Part shown: positions 1 through 5,930 of the stretch, one piece after another
How positions within the stretch are numbered: the stretch's first letter is position 1
How the letters are laid out: each line of letters begins with the position of its first letter
Source of the DNA: Methanolobus sp. UBA32
Lineage (GTDB): Archaea; Halobacteriota; Methanosarcinia; Methanosarcinales; Methanosarcinaceae
Direction of reading: 5' to 3'
NCBI GenBank assembly: GCA_002507205.1
Contig: DAZF01000049.1
Coordinates: forward strand, 16,128 to 22,057
DNA length: 5,930 nucleotides
Position numbers and translations under genes: made by a program
The notes under the pieces: generated by a model
Seen by the model: the letters and a program-made list of their open reading frames with translations, nothing else
Told to the model about the DNA's origin: nothing
Databases searched by the model: none

Positions 1-2768
1 CCCATCATTTCAACCAGTTGTTTGGAGATGGCCAGCCCAAGCCCCGTACCACCGTATTGTCGTGTGGTCGATGCATCCACCTGATAGAATTTGTCAAATA
101 GATCATGTATTTTATTTTCAGAAATTCCAACACCAGTATCACGAACAGAGAAACGTAACAATGCTTCGGTATCGGTTTCTGATTCCAGAGTCACCTGTAC
201 AACTACTTCACCCTCATGGGTAAACTTGACCGCGTTTCCGGCAAGGTTGGTCAGTACCTGTTGCAAGCGGCCGGGATCGCCCTGAACACATGCAGGAACA
301 TCGGGCGCTGGTGCACAGATAAATTCCAGTTCTTTCTCATGAGCCTTCACTGAAACCATGGAAGCGAAATCATCCAGCATATTATGCAGATCGAAGTCCA
401 CAATTTCCAGTTCAAGTTTGCCAGCCTCTATCTTGGAGAAGTCCAGGATATCATTGATAAGCTGAAGTAATGATTCTCCGCTCAGTCTCACGGTTTCAGC
501 ATAATGTCTTTGTTCATCACTTAGCTCTGTATCAAGAAGCAGTCCTGTCATACCAATAACACCGTTCATAGGTGTGCGTATCTCGTGGGACATATTCGCC
601 AGGAACTCGCTTTTTGCCATTGTGGCTTCCTGAGCTTTTTCCTTTTCAATGATGAGTGTGTTTTCCAGTACCTTCCGCTCTGTAATATCACGAGATACTC
701 CTAAAATCCCAATGAATCCACCCTGTTCATTGTACATTCCACCAATTGTAACCTCAGTCCATACCGCAGATCCATCTTTGCAAGGTTGTTCAAGTTCGAA
801 CCTTTGTGGAGGAAAGTGTGCCCCTGCCTGAACAATCTCTGCAACTAATTTTATTCCTTCAGAATAGTGCTGTAAAGAAGCAGGAGTCAGGAATTCTTCA
901 GGTTTCTGTTTCATCACTTCTTCAGGGGTATAACCACGTAATTTTTGAACAGAAGGACTTACGTATGTGAACCTGCCATCGATACCCATTGTCCAGATCA
1001 CATCAGTTGAATTATCTGCCAGGAGCCTGTGCCTTTCTTCACTTTCTTTTAATTGTTGTTCTGTAAGCTTACGGTAAGTTATGTCACGCATAATTCCCAC
1101 AGAGTGCCAGCCATCGGGAAGTTCGATAACAGAAAGTGACAGCTCAACTGATATTTCCCGTCCATCCTTACAAAGGGCTTCTAATTCCAGGGTTTTGCCC
1201 AGAGCATTGCCCTGGCCTGTTTTGAGGAATCGGGTGAGTGCTTCCTGCTGAGATGCGTGATAGCGTTGCGGTGCCAGTAGCAAATGCAGGTTTTGTCCAA
1301 TGGCTTCCTCCATTGAATATCCAAAAATTCTTTCTGCAGCCGGATTCCAGAAGGAGAGATTTCCTTGCGGATCCATCATGAGAATGGCATCCTGTGCTGA
1401 TTCGGCAATAGCCTTTATTCGAGCTCCTTCTGCCAACAGAGCCTGTTCCGAACGTTTGCTTTCAGTGATGTCTGTCAAAATGAGAGTGAGACCGGTAACA
1501 TTCCCCTCGTAATCCTTAAGGGGACTGTACATGTTCGCATACCATCGCCTGTCAAGTGATGAATCTCCGTATTCCTCTATAAGGGTGAACGCTTCGCCTG
1601 CAAGTGCACGGTCAAAATTCTCTTTTGCTTTTTCCCTGTCCTCAGCACGTTTAATGTAGTCGAGCATGCTAAACCCATATTCAATATTGACACCCCATAT
1701 ATGCTCCATTGTCAACTGATGATTTGTATTGAAAGCAAGATATCTATAATCCCCGTCAAGTGCAAATATGACAACATCTTTTGGACTTTCAACAAGACTT
1801 TGTAAGATATTATGTGCCTGTCGATGACTTTTTTCACTTTCTTGGAGAGCCTTTTCCGCTTTTTTATTCTCAGTAGTATTCCATACAGAATCCATAAGCA
1901 AGGTTAGCTTGAGTGCATCATCCTCACTGTAATCCGATTCTTTGTTAGCCACACCAACAACAGCAACTACTTTTTCGTTCTTGATCACCGGTACTGTCAT
2001 GTACCGGTAAAGCTCCACATGTCCTTCAGGGTAACCTTTTTTTAGCGGATTAGAAGCCTGAAAATCGTTTACGATTATTTCTCTGCGTTGTCTCACCGCC
2101 TCTCCCCAGATACCAGTATGCTCAAGCTGATATTTGGTCTGTGGTTCTGTGACGGAACACTCTTTCATAACCTCATTGGACCAGGTATTCAGGGTAAATT
2201 CCTTTTTTTCGTCATCGTAATAGTAGATGTACCCTATCTTGCTCCGGGTGAGTTTTATAGATTCATTAAGGGCAAAGTCAAGGAAATCCTGAACAGAATC
2301 TGTCCTGTAATGGAGAATAGATGAAAGACTTCTTAACCGCTCTTCTCTGATATGCAATTCTTCTTCAGCTTTCTTAATCCGACTTATATCTGTGAGAATT
2401 CCCTCAACATGTACAGGAATATTATCAGTATTGTATTTGATCTCAGAACTTTCACGAACCCAACAAATGCTTCTGTCAGGTCTTAACATACGATACTCTG
2501 CTGAAACCTCGCCTTCCAGTTCTCTTTGTTTTACAGCATCCTGAACAATATTAAGATCCTCTGGATGAACTAATTGATACAACATCTTATTTTCATTTAC
2601 AAACTTCTGAGGGTCAATACCTAGAATCATTTCAGATGAAGGACTAATATAAAGTAGTTCAAGCTCAGGAAAGGTTGCAGACCAGACAACCATATCTACT
2701 GACTTCAAAATAAGATTCAGATACTCTTTTTCACTGCATATACTTCCTTCAATACCGTTTTTGATCAT
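1..2768 (-). CDS. Multi-sensor PAS/GAF histidine kinase, probably hybrid type (3' end cut by window edge)
   Basis: A stop-free minus-strand frame gives 922 codons from ATG at 2768-2766. Domains by approximate residue: PAS 12-128, GAF 145-300, PAS 305-435, PAS 445-563, PAS 575-696, HisKA 716-783, HATPase_c from about 830. The PAS domains end in DIS/DIT-type PAC motifs (Asp127, 433, 562, 694). The phosphoacceptor is His728 in SHEIRTPMNG. The N box is GNAVKFT (Asn845), the G1 box DTGVGIS (Asp877) and the G2 box GGTGLGL (906-912), so the kinase core looks intact. No signal peptide or membrane segment is seen, so it should act in the cytoplasm. The H and N boxes resemble BarA/ArcB-type hybrid kinases, so receiver domains may follow beyond the edge (inference). 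The start is supported by a Shine-Dalgarno-like GGTGATC just upstream and by the PAS domain beginning soon after it. It is divergent from hdrA. The ligand is unknown. Kinase identity is near certain; hybrid status is not. Confidence 0.9.
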   Translation of the reverse strand, partial: MIKNGIEGSICSEKEYLNLILKSVDMVVWSATFPELELLYISPSSEMILGIDPQKFVNENKMLYQLVHPEDLNIVQDAVKQRELEGEVSAEYRMLRPDRSICWVRESSEIKYNTDNIPVHVEGILTDISRIKKAEEELHIREERLRSLSSILHYRTDSVQDFLDFALNESIKLTRSKIGYIYYYDDEKKEFTLNTWSNEVMKECSVTEPQTKYQLEHTGIWGEAVRQRREIIVNDFQASNPLKKGYPEGHVELYRYMTVPVIKNEKVVAVVGVANKESDYSEDDALKLTLLMDSVWNTTENKKAEKALQESEKSHRQAHNILQSLVESPKDVVIFALDGDYRYLAFNTNHQLTMEHIWGVNIEYGFSMLDYIKRAEDREKAKENFDRALAGEAFTLIEEYGDSSLDRRWYANMYSPLKDYEGNVTGLTLILTDITESKRSEQALLAEGARIKAIAESAQDAILMMDPQGNLSFWNPAAERIFGYSMEEAIGQNLHLLLAPQRYHASQQEALTRFLKTGQGNALGKTLELEALCKDGREISVELSLSVIELPDGWHSVGIMRDITYRKLTEQQLKESEERHRLLADNSTDVIWTMGIDGRFTYVSPSVQKLRGYTPEEVMKQKPEEFLTPASLQHYSEGIKLVAEIVQAGAHFPPQRFELEQPCKDGSAVWTEVTIGGMYNEQGGFIGILGVSRDITERKVLENTLIIEKEKAQEATMAKSEFLANMSHEIRTPMNGVIGMTGLLLDTELSDEQRHYAETVRLSGESLLQLINDILDFSKIEAGKLELEIVDFDLHNMLDDFASMVSVKAHEKELEFICAPAPDVPACVQGDPGRLQQVLTNLAGNAVKFTHEGEVVVQVTLESETDTEALLRFSVRDTGVGISENKIHDLFDKFYQVDASTTRQYGGTGLGLAISKQLVEMM

Positions 2769-2775
2769 ATGATCA
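2762..2775. repeat. Perfect 14-bp palindrome over the kinase start codon
   Basis: TGATCATATGATCA reads identically on both strands. It covers the ATG of the kinase gene and most of its ribosome binding site. In RNA it could form a 5-bp stem with a 4-base loop containing the first two bases of the start codon. In DNA it could be a dimeric regulator site. The symmetry is seen directly; any function is inferred. Confidence 0.5.
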
Positions 2776-2777
2776 CC
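2771..2777 (-). promoter_or_regulatory. Ribosome binding site of the histidine kinase
   Basis: Read on the minus strand this is GGTGATC, a full match to the anti-Shine-Dalgarno end of 16S rRNA. The GGTGA core ends four bases before the ATG. It fixes the kinase start, and it lies largely within a 14-bp palindrome. Confidence 0.75.
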
Positions 2778-2788
2778 CTATTAGTTCA

Positions 2789-2814
2789 CCTTGAATCAAG
2801 ATCTTCCTTGAATT
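2789..2814. repeat. CCTTGAAT direct repeat with a small dyad
   Basis: CCTTGAAT occurs at 2789-2796 and again at 2807-2814, an 18-bp period. The first copy is part of an 11-bp palindrome CTTGAATCAAG at 2790-2800 (arms CTTGA and TCAAG around a central A). It lies about 20-45 bases upstream of the kinase ATG. It could be an operator or sit in the kinase mRNA leader. Short AT-rich repeats can arise by chance. Confidence 0.35.
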
Positions 2815-2889
2815 AACAAATTAATAATACACATGCTGACGATGTAAAACAACTAAACATAGATAAGTAAATGTTACACATGAATAGAG

Positions 2890-2919
2890 AATATCAATAT
2901 ATATAAATATACTGATATT
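2890..2919. repeat. 13-bp inverted repeat around a TATA-like core
   Basis: The arms 2890-2902 (AATATCAATATAT) and 2907-2919 (ATATACTGATATT) are inverted copies with one mismatch (A2897 against C2912) and a 4-base ATAA spacer. A second short palindrome, ATATTAATAT, follows at 2915-2924. The position, 122 bp from the kinase start and about 200 bp from hdrA, suits a shared regulatory site. AT-rich DNA gives such symmetry more often by chance, but 12 of 13 matching pairs with the AATATC/GATATT ends is notable. Confidence 0.5.
2898..2909. promoter_or_regulatory. Candidate archaeal TATA box inside the inverted repeat
   Basis: TATATATAAATA resembles the archaeal TATA consensus and could serve either direction. 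Used on the minus strand it would start transcription around 2870-2875, leaving a kinase leader of about 100 bases. Used on the plus strand it would leave an hdrA leader near 190 bases, a length that does occur in Methanosarcinales. No clear BRE could be assigned, so direction is open. Confidence 0.3.
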
Positions 2920-3063
2920 AATATAAATTAAATCTGTATGTGACTTTTCTGGTTCGCTAAAATCAAAAATAACCAAAAACTAAGCGTGTAGTAATGTCAG
3001 AAGCAATGTGTGCTCAAGAAATTGAACAATAAAAGTCCAACTAAATGGTTTTTCACAGAACAT

Positions 3064-3076
3064 CCAAAACTATATC
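3064..3076 (+). promoter_or_regulatory. Candidate BRE/TATA element close to hdrA
   Basis: CCAAAAC followed by TATATC resembles an archaeal purine-rich BRE plus a TATA box. It would place transcription start near 3100, giving a short leader that still holds the ribosome binding site. The match is partial, and the more upstream AT-rich elements compete with it. Confidence 0.3.
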
Positions 3077-3103
3077 TTCCACAAAGTCATCATTTCCTGC
3101 TGT

Positions 3104-3109
3104 AAGGAG
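3104..3109 (+). promoter_or_regulatory. Ribosome binding site of hdrA
   Basis: AAGGAG lies 8 bases before the ATG at 3118. This good spacing, with the usual HdrA amino terminus directly after it, fixes the start. Confidence 0.8.
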
Positions 3110-3117
3110 CCAACAAT

Positions 3118-5472
3118 ATGCGAATCGGAGTATACATCTGTCACTGCGGACTTAATATCGCACATACCATAAACGTCAACTCACTTCGGGACAAGGTTAG
3201 CAAGCTGAGTGGTGTTGCTGTGGTAAAGGACATACAGTTCATGTGTTCTGATTCGGGACAGGATTCCATAGTCCAGGACATAACGGACCTTGATCTTAAT
3301 CACATACTTGTAGCAGCCTGTTCTCCCCATCTGCACGAGCAGACTTTCAAGAGAGTACTTGAAAAAGCGGGTCTAAATCCTTTCATGCTGGAGATGGTCA
3401 ATATCCGTGAGCAGTGCTCATGGGTGCACATGGATGACCCGCAGATGGCAACCCAGAAGGCATTCGACCTCATCAGGATGGGGATAGCCAGGCTCAAACT
3501 GCTGGACCCGTTGCAGCTAAAGAAAGTGCCTGTCACAAAAGATGTACTCATTATCGGAGGCGGTGTTGCCGGAATAGAGGCTGCACTTACTCTTGCAAAC
3601 TCAGGTTATCAAGTTCATATGGTTGAGAAAGAGCCAACCATTGGTGGAAAAATGGCACTGCTCAACGAAGTATTCCCCACCAACGACTGCTCTATTTGTG
3701 TGCTCGCTCCCAAGATGACAGATGTTCACCAGCACCCGAATATCGATCTTATCACGCTTGCAGAGGTTACTGAAGTCACAGGCCCGGTGGGTAATTTCCA
3801 TGTTACAGTTACCAGAAAGCCCAGATATGTCATAGAAGACAAATGCAAGGGCTGCGTGGACGAATGTGGCCGTGTATGCCCGGTGGAAATACCCAACAGA
3901 TTCGACTGCGGGCTTGGAAAGACAAAAGCCATCAACATGCCCATACCACAGGCAGTACCGCAGGTAGTCTATATCGACAACGAATTCTGTGTGGGCTGCG
4001 GACTATGTAAACAGGCATGTCCGGCTGATGCAGTGGATTATCATCAGAAAGAGGAAACTCTTGAATTTACCGTTGGAGCCATAATACTGGCAACCGGATA
4101 CAGTCATTTTGATGCATCCCGCAAGCAGGAATATGGATATGGCATCTATCCCGACGTAATCACCAACATGGAGCTTGAGCGCCTCCTTAACGCTGCCGGT
4201 CCGACACGAGGTAAAGTGCTTTCCCCAGCAACAATGGAAGTACCGAAAAAAGTATCCTTTATCCAGTGCGTTGGTTCAAGGGACGAAAAAGTCGGCAACC
4301 CTTACTGCTCCAGGGTTTGCTGCATGTCCAGCATGAAGAATGCACAATTGCTCAAGGAACGCTATCCTGATATTGAGATTACCATTCATTACATAGACGT
4401 CCGTGCAGGTGGTGAGATGTACGAGGAATATTACATCCGCAGCCAGGAGATGGGCATTAACTTCGTCCGTGGAAAAGTCGGAGAGATCCTGCAGGACGGA
4501 CAGGGAAAACTGAACCTGCGTTATGAGGACACACTGAACGGTGAGATATATGAAGAAACCTCGGACCTCGTTGTCCTTGCAACGGGTATGGAGAACGTCA
4601 AGGATGCTGACAGGATATCAAGAGTACTGAACCTCACCAGACGTACTGACCGTTTCTTCTCCATAGCCCATCCCAAGATGCGTCCGGTAGATTCCCATGT
4701 AAAAGGCATATACATAGCAGGTTGTGCATCCGGTCCCAAGGAGATACAGGTATCAATAGCACAGGGAAGTGCCACTGCCGCCAAGGCCATGCAGCTTCTG
4801 TCAAAGGGAGAAATTGAAATGGACCCGCTCAGTGCCCATGTGAATCCTGACAAGTGTATCGGCTGTGGCATATGCGTGGATGTCTGCAAGTTCAACAAGA
4901 TCAATATCATTGACCGCAAGGCAGTGGTCGATGAGCTCTCATGCATGGGCTGTGGTGCATGCAGTGCATCCTGCCCGGCTGATGCAATATGGATGCGTAA
5001 CAGTACCGATGAGCAGATAGTTGCCCAGATACACGCTGCCACCGATGTCAAATCAGAATTCCCGCTCATTGTGGCTTTCCTGTGCAACTGGTGCAGCTAC
5101 ACATGCGCTGACCTTGCAGGCACATCAAGGATACAATACCCAACCAACATACGTGTCATACGTGTCATGTGTGCCGGACGTGTAGACCCTTCCTTTGTAC
5201 TTGAAGCTCTTGAAAGCGGCGCAGATGGTGTTCTTGTTGCAGGATGCAGGCTTGGGGAATGCCACTATATCTTCGCCAATTACAACGCAAAACACAGGAT
5301 GGAAGCCCTGAAGGAAGTGCTTGCAGATGTCGGTATAGACCCCGGAAGACTCAATGTTGAATGGATATCGGCTTCCGAGGGAGAGAGATTCGCCAGTTCC
5401 ATTGAAGGATTTGTTGAATATCTGGAAAAGATAGGCCCTATAGGCACTGAACTCAGGGAGGCGGAACAGTGA
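3118..5472 (+). CDS. hdrA: Heterodisulfide reductase subunit A fused to an MvhD-like domain
   Basis: This is the flavin and iron-sulfur subunit of cytoplasmic CoB-CoM heterodisulfide reductase, the family that bifurcates electrons at FAD between the heterodisulfide (via HdrBC) and ferredoxin. The 784 residues exceed a plain HdrA (about 650) because an MvhD domain is fused at the end. Seen in order: an N-terminal domain with Cys8, 10, 43, 68 and 100; FAD-binding GGGVAGIEAAL (147-157) and Glu170; the HdrA signature FPTNDCSIC (186-194); an inserted ferredoxin pair (Cys243/246/250/254 and 291/294/297/301); a cluster motif at Cys384, 397, 401 and 402; the second FAD segment GIYIAGCASGPKEIQ (530-544); a C-terminal ferredoxin pair (Cys580/583/586/590 and 609/612/615/619). 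The MvhD part spans about 648-775, with Cys656, 659, 663, 685, 710 and 715, and probably carries a 2Fe-2S centre. It is translationally coupled to the polyferredoxin gene. HdrA1-type naming is suggested by that neighbour, whereas the MvhD fusion is best known from HdrA2, so no paralogue number is given. All key cysteines appear present. Confidence 0.95.
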   Translation: MRIGVYICHCGLNIAHTINVNSLRDKVSKLSGVAVVKDIQFMCSDSGQDSIVQDITDLDLNHILVAACSPHLHEQTFKRVLEKAGLNPFMLEMVNIREQCSWVHMDDPQMATQKAFDLIRMGIARLKLLDPLQLKKVPVTKDVLIIGGGVAGIEAALTLANSGYQVHMVEKEPTIGGKMALLNEVFPTNDCSICVLAPKMTDVHQHPNIDLITLAEVTEVTGPVGNFHVTVTRKPRYVIEDKCKGCVDECGRVCPVEIPNRFDCGLGKTKAINMPIPQAVPQVVYIDNEFCVGCGLCKQACPADAVDYHQKEETLEFTVGAIILATGYSHFDASRKQEYGYGIYPDVITNMELERLLNAAGPTRGKVLSPATMEVPKKVSFIQCVGSRDEKVGNPYCSRVCCMSSMKNAQLLKERYPDIEITIHYIDVRAGGEMYEEYYIRSQEMGINFVRGKVGEILQDGQGKLNLRYEDTLNGEIYEETSDLVVLATGMENVKDADRISRVLNLTRRTDRFFSIAHPKMRPVDSHVKGIYIAGCASGPKEIQVSIAQGSATAAKAMQLLSKGEIEMDPLSAHVNPDKCIGCGICVDVCKFNKINIIDRKAVVDELSCMGCGACSASCPADAIWMRNSTDEQIVAQIHAATDVKSEFPLIVAFLCNWCSYTCADLAGTSRIQYPTNIRVIRVMCAGRVDPSFVLEALESGADGVLVAGCRLGECHYIFANYNAKHRMEALKEVLADVGIDPGRLNVEWISASEGERFASSIEGFVEYLEKIGPIGTELREAEQ
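5456..5461 (+). promoter_or_regulatory. Ribosome binding site of the polyferredoxin gene, inside the end of hdrA
   Basis: GGGAGG lies within the last hdrA codons, 7 bases before the GTG at 5469. It decides the GTG start over the in-frame ATG at 5514, which has only an AAGGA too close to it. Confidence 0.75.
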
Positions 5473-5930
5473 CCGAAGAATGCAGGGGAGGCTCACTATA
5501 TGTCGATAAGGACATGGATATAGATGGCTCTCATTTCATCTATCGCCAGATAAGCAATCAATCTGTTAAACTCCTTGATTACGATTACAAGAGATGTGTG
5601 GGCTGTGGTATCTGTGTTGGTCTCTGTCCCACAAAAGCTCTGGAACTTGGTCCTATGCAGGAGATATCCACAGGACTCGATGCTCCACCTGTAATGATGG
5701 AACTTGAAAAATGCACATTCTGCTCCATGTGCGCTAACTTCTGCCCGGTGCATGCCTTTAAGATGACAGAAGAAGGTGATTTCCCGGAGAAGGAAAATTT
5801 CCCGGTATATGATTCCTATGTCACTATGAACGAGAAATGCCTTCCATGCGCACTTTGTAAAGCTGCATGTCCGGAGGATGCCATAGAAGTGGAATTCACT
5901 TTCAGGAAAAAAGAGGACATAGCACCTTTT
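5469..5930 (+). CDS. Polyferredoxin, FwdF/HdrA-associated type (3' end cut by window edge)
   Basis: The frame opens with GTG at 5469, sharing GTGA with the hdrA stop, and runs 154 codons to the window edge without a stop. Three 4Fe-4S motifs of the CX2CX2CX3CP type are visible: Cys43/46/49/53, Cys82/85/88/92 and Cys124/127/130/134, each followed by proline. The first 40 or so residues lack a cluster motif (a lone Cys5). No signal peptide or membrane segment is seen, so it should be a cytoplasmic electron carrier. Overlap and a strong internal ribosome binding site indicate co-translation with hdrA, as in the hdrA1-pfd pair of Methanosarcina. The spacing of the clusters and the stretch around the first two also recall FwdF/FmdF of formylmethanofuran dehydrogenase (from memory, not aligned). 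It probably carries electrons to or from the HdrA flavin; the partner is inferred. Confidence 0.9.
   Translation, partial: MTEECRGGSLYVDKDMDIDGSHFIYRQISNQSVKLLDYDYKRCVGCGICVGLCPTKALELGPMQEISTGLDAPPVMMELEKCTFCSMCANFCPVHAFKMTEEGDFPEKENFPVYDSYVTMNEKCLPCALCKAACPEDAIEVEFTFRKKEDIAPF

Larger units (their letters stand above)
2769..3117. other. Divergent AT-rich intergenic region between the kinase gene and hdrA
   Basis: This 349-bp stretch separates two genes read outwards, so it should hold both promoters. I found no credible coding frame in it. It is far richer in A and T than the flanking genes, especially around 2885-2935. It contains a perfect palindrome at the kinase start, a repeated CCTTGAAT near the kinase gene, a 13-bp inverted repeat around a TATA-like core, and a TATA-like element close to hdrA. 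Transcript starts cannot be fixed by reading. A small RNA or a long structured leader for hdrA is possible, but no known riboswitch was recognised. Confidence 0.8.

Noticed and set aside
91..2324. Several short plus-strand open frames within the kinase region
   Set aside because: The continuous minus-strand frame carries all PAS, GAF and kinase motifs in one phase, so these are shadows.
1..2768. Possible frameshift or pseudogene in the kinase
   Set aside because: The start codon, GAF segment, H box (582-587), N box (234-236), G1 (138-140) and G2 (36-53) were checked and all fall in the same phase with no stop seen. The missing end is due to the window edge.
2881..2935. Rho-independent-like terminator or replication origin in the AT-rich dyad
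   Set aside because: The stem is nearly all A-T with no GC-rich hairpin or following T run, and both flanking genes read away from it, so a terminator is not expected. No origin-binding repeat family was recognised.
2769..3117. Riboswitch, tRNA or CRISPR repeats in the spacer
   Set aside because: No cloverleaf, no regularly spaced identical repeats and no recognised riboswitch core could be found by reading.
4521..5087. 188-codon open frame on the minus strand inside hdrA
   Set aside because: It lies wholly opposite the well-supported HdrA coding frame, has no recognisable domain and no convincing ribosome binding site. It is a shadow of codon bias in hdrA.
5125..5753. Two minus-strand open frames across the end of hdrA and the start of the polyferredoxin gene
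   Set aside because: They oppose two genes with clear iron-sulfur motifs and show no family features of their own.

Overview
The window comes most likely from a methanogenic archaeon, probably a methylotrophic member of the Methanosarcinales. The evidence is a heterodisulfide reductase HdrA with a C-terminal MvhD-like extension, followed at once by a polyferredoxin. This pairing resembles the hdrA1-pfd arrangement known from Methanosarcina. Coding DNA is of moderate GC and the single long spacer is very AT-rich. Genus cannot be fixed from sequence reading alone.

Layout. Bases 1-2768 (minus strand) hold one continuous open frame without a stop: the first 922 codons of a large soluble multi-sensor histidine kinase, read as PAS-GAF-PAS-PAS-PAS-HisKA-HATPase_c and cut at the left window edge just after its G2 box. 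Bases 2769-3117 are a 349-bp divergent intergenic region with AT-rich dyads and possible TATA elements. Bases 3118-5472 (plus) hold the complete 784-residue HdrA-MvhD fusion. Its TGA overlaps the GTG start of the next gene (GTGA, 5469-5472). Bases 5469-5930 (plus) are the first 154 codons of a polyferredoxin with three 4Fe-4S motifs visible so far, running off the right edge.

How the genes work together. HdrA is the FAD and iron-sulfur subunit that splits electron pairs in cytoplasmic heterodisulfide reductase. The MvhD-like domain is normally the electron entry module that links HdrA to a hydrogenase, formate dehydrogenase or F420-dependent donor. The polyferredoxin would act as an iron-sulfur wire to a low-potential partner, and its visible part reads like the FwdF/FmdF type. 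The catalytic HdrB and HdrC subunits are not in the window. The divergent kinase could sense redox state, ligand or energy status, but a regulatory link to hdrA rests only on position.

No RNA genes, CRISPR arrays, insertion sequences or convincing terminators were seen. I see no wholly new system. The points most worth checking are the HdrA/polyferredoxin electron circuit, the dyads in the divergent promoter region, a palindrome over the kinase start, and a possible haem- or redox-sensing cysteine in the kinase GAF domain.
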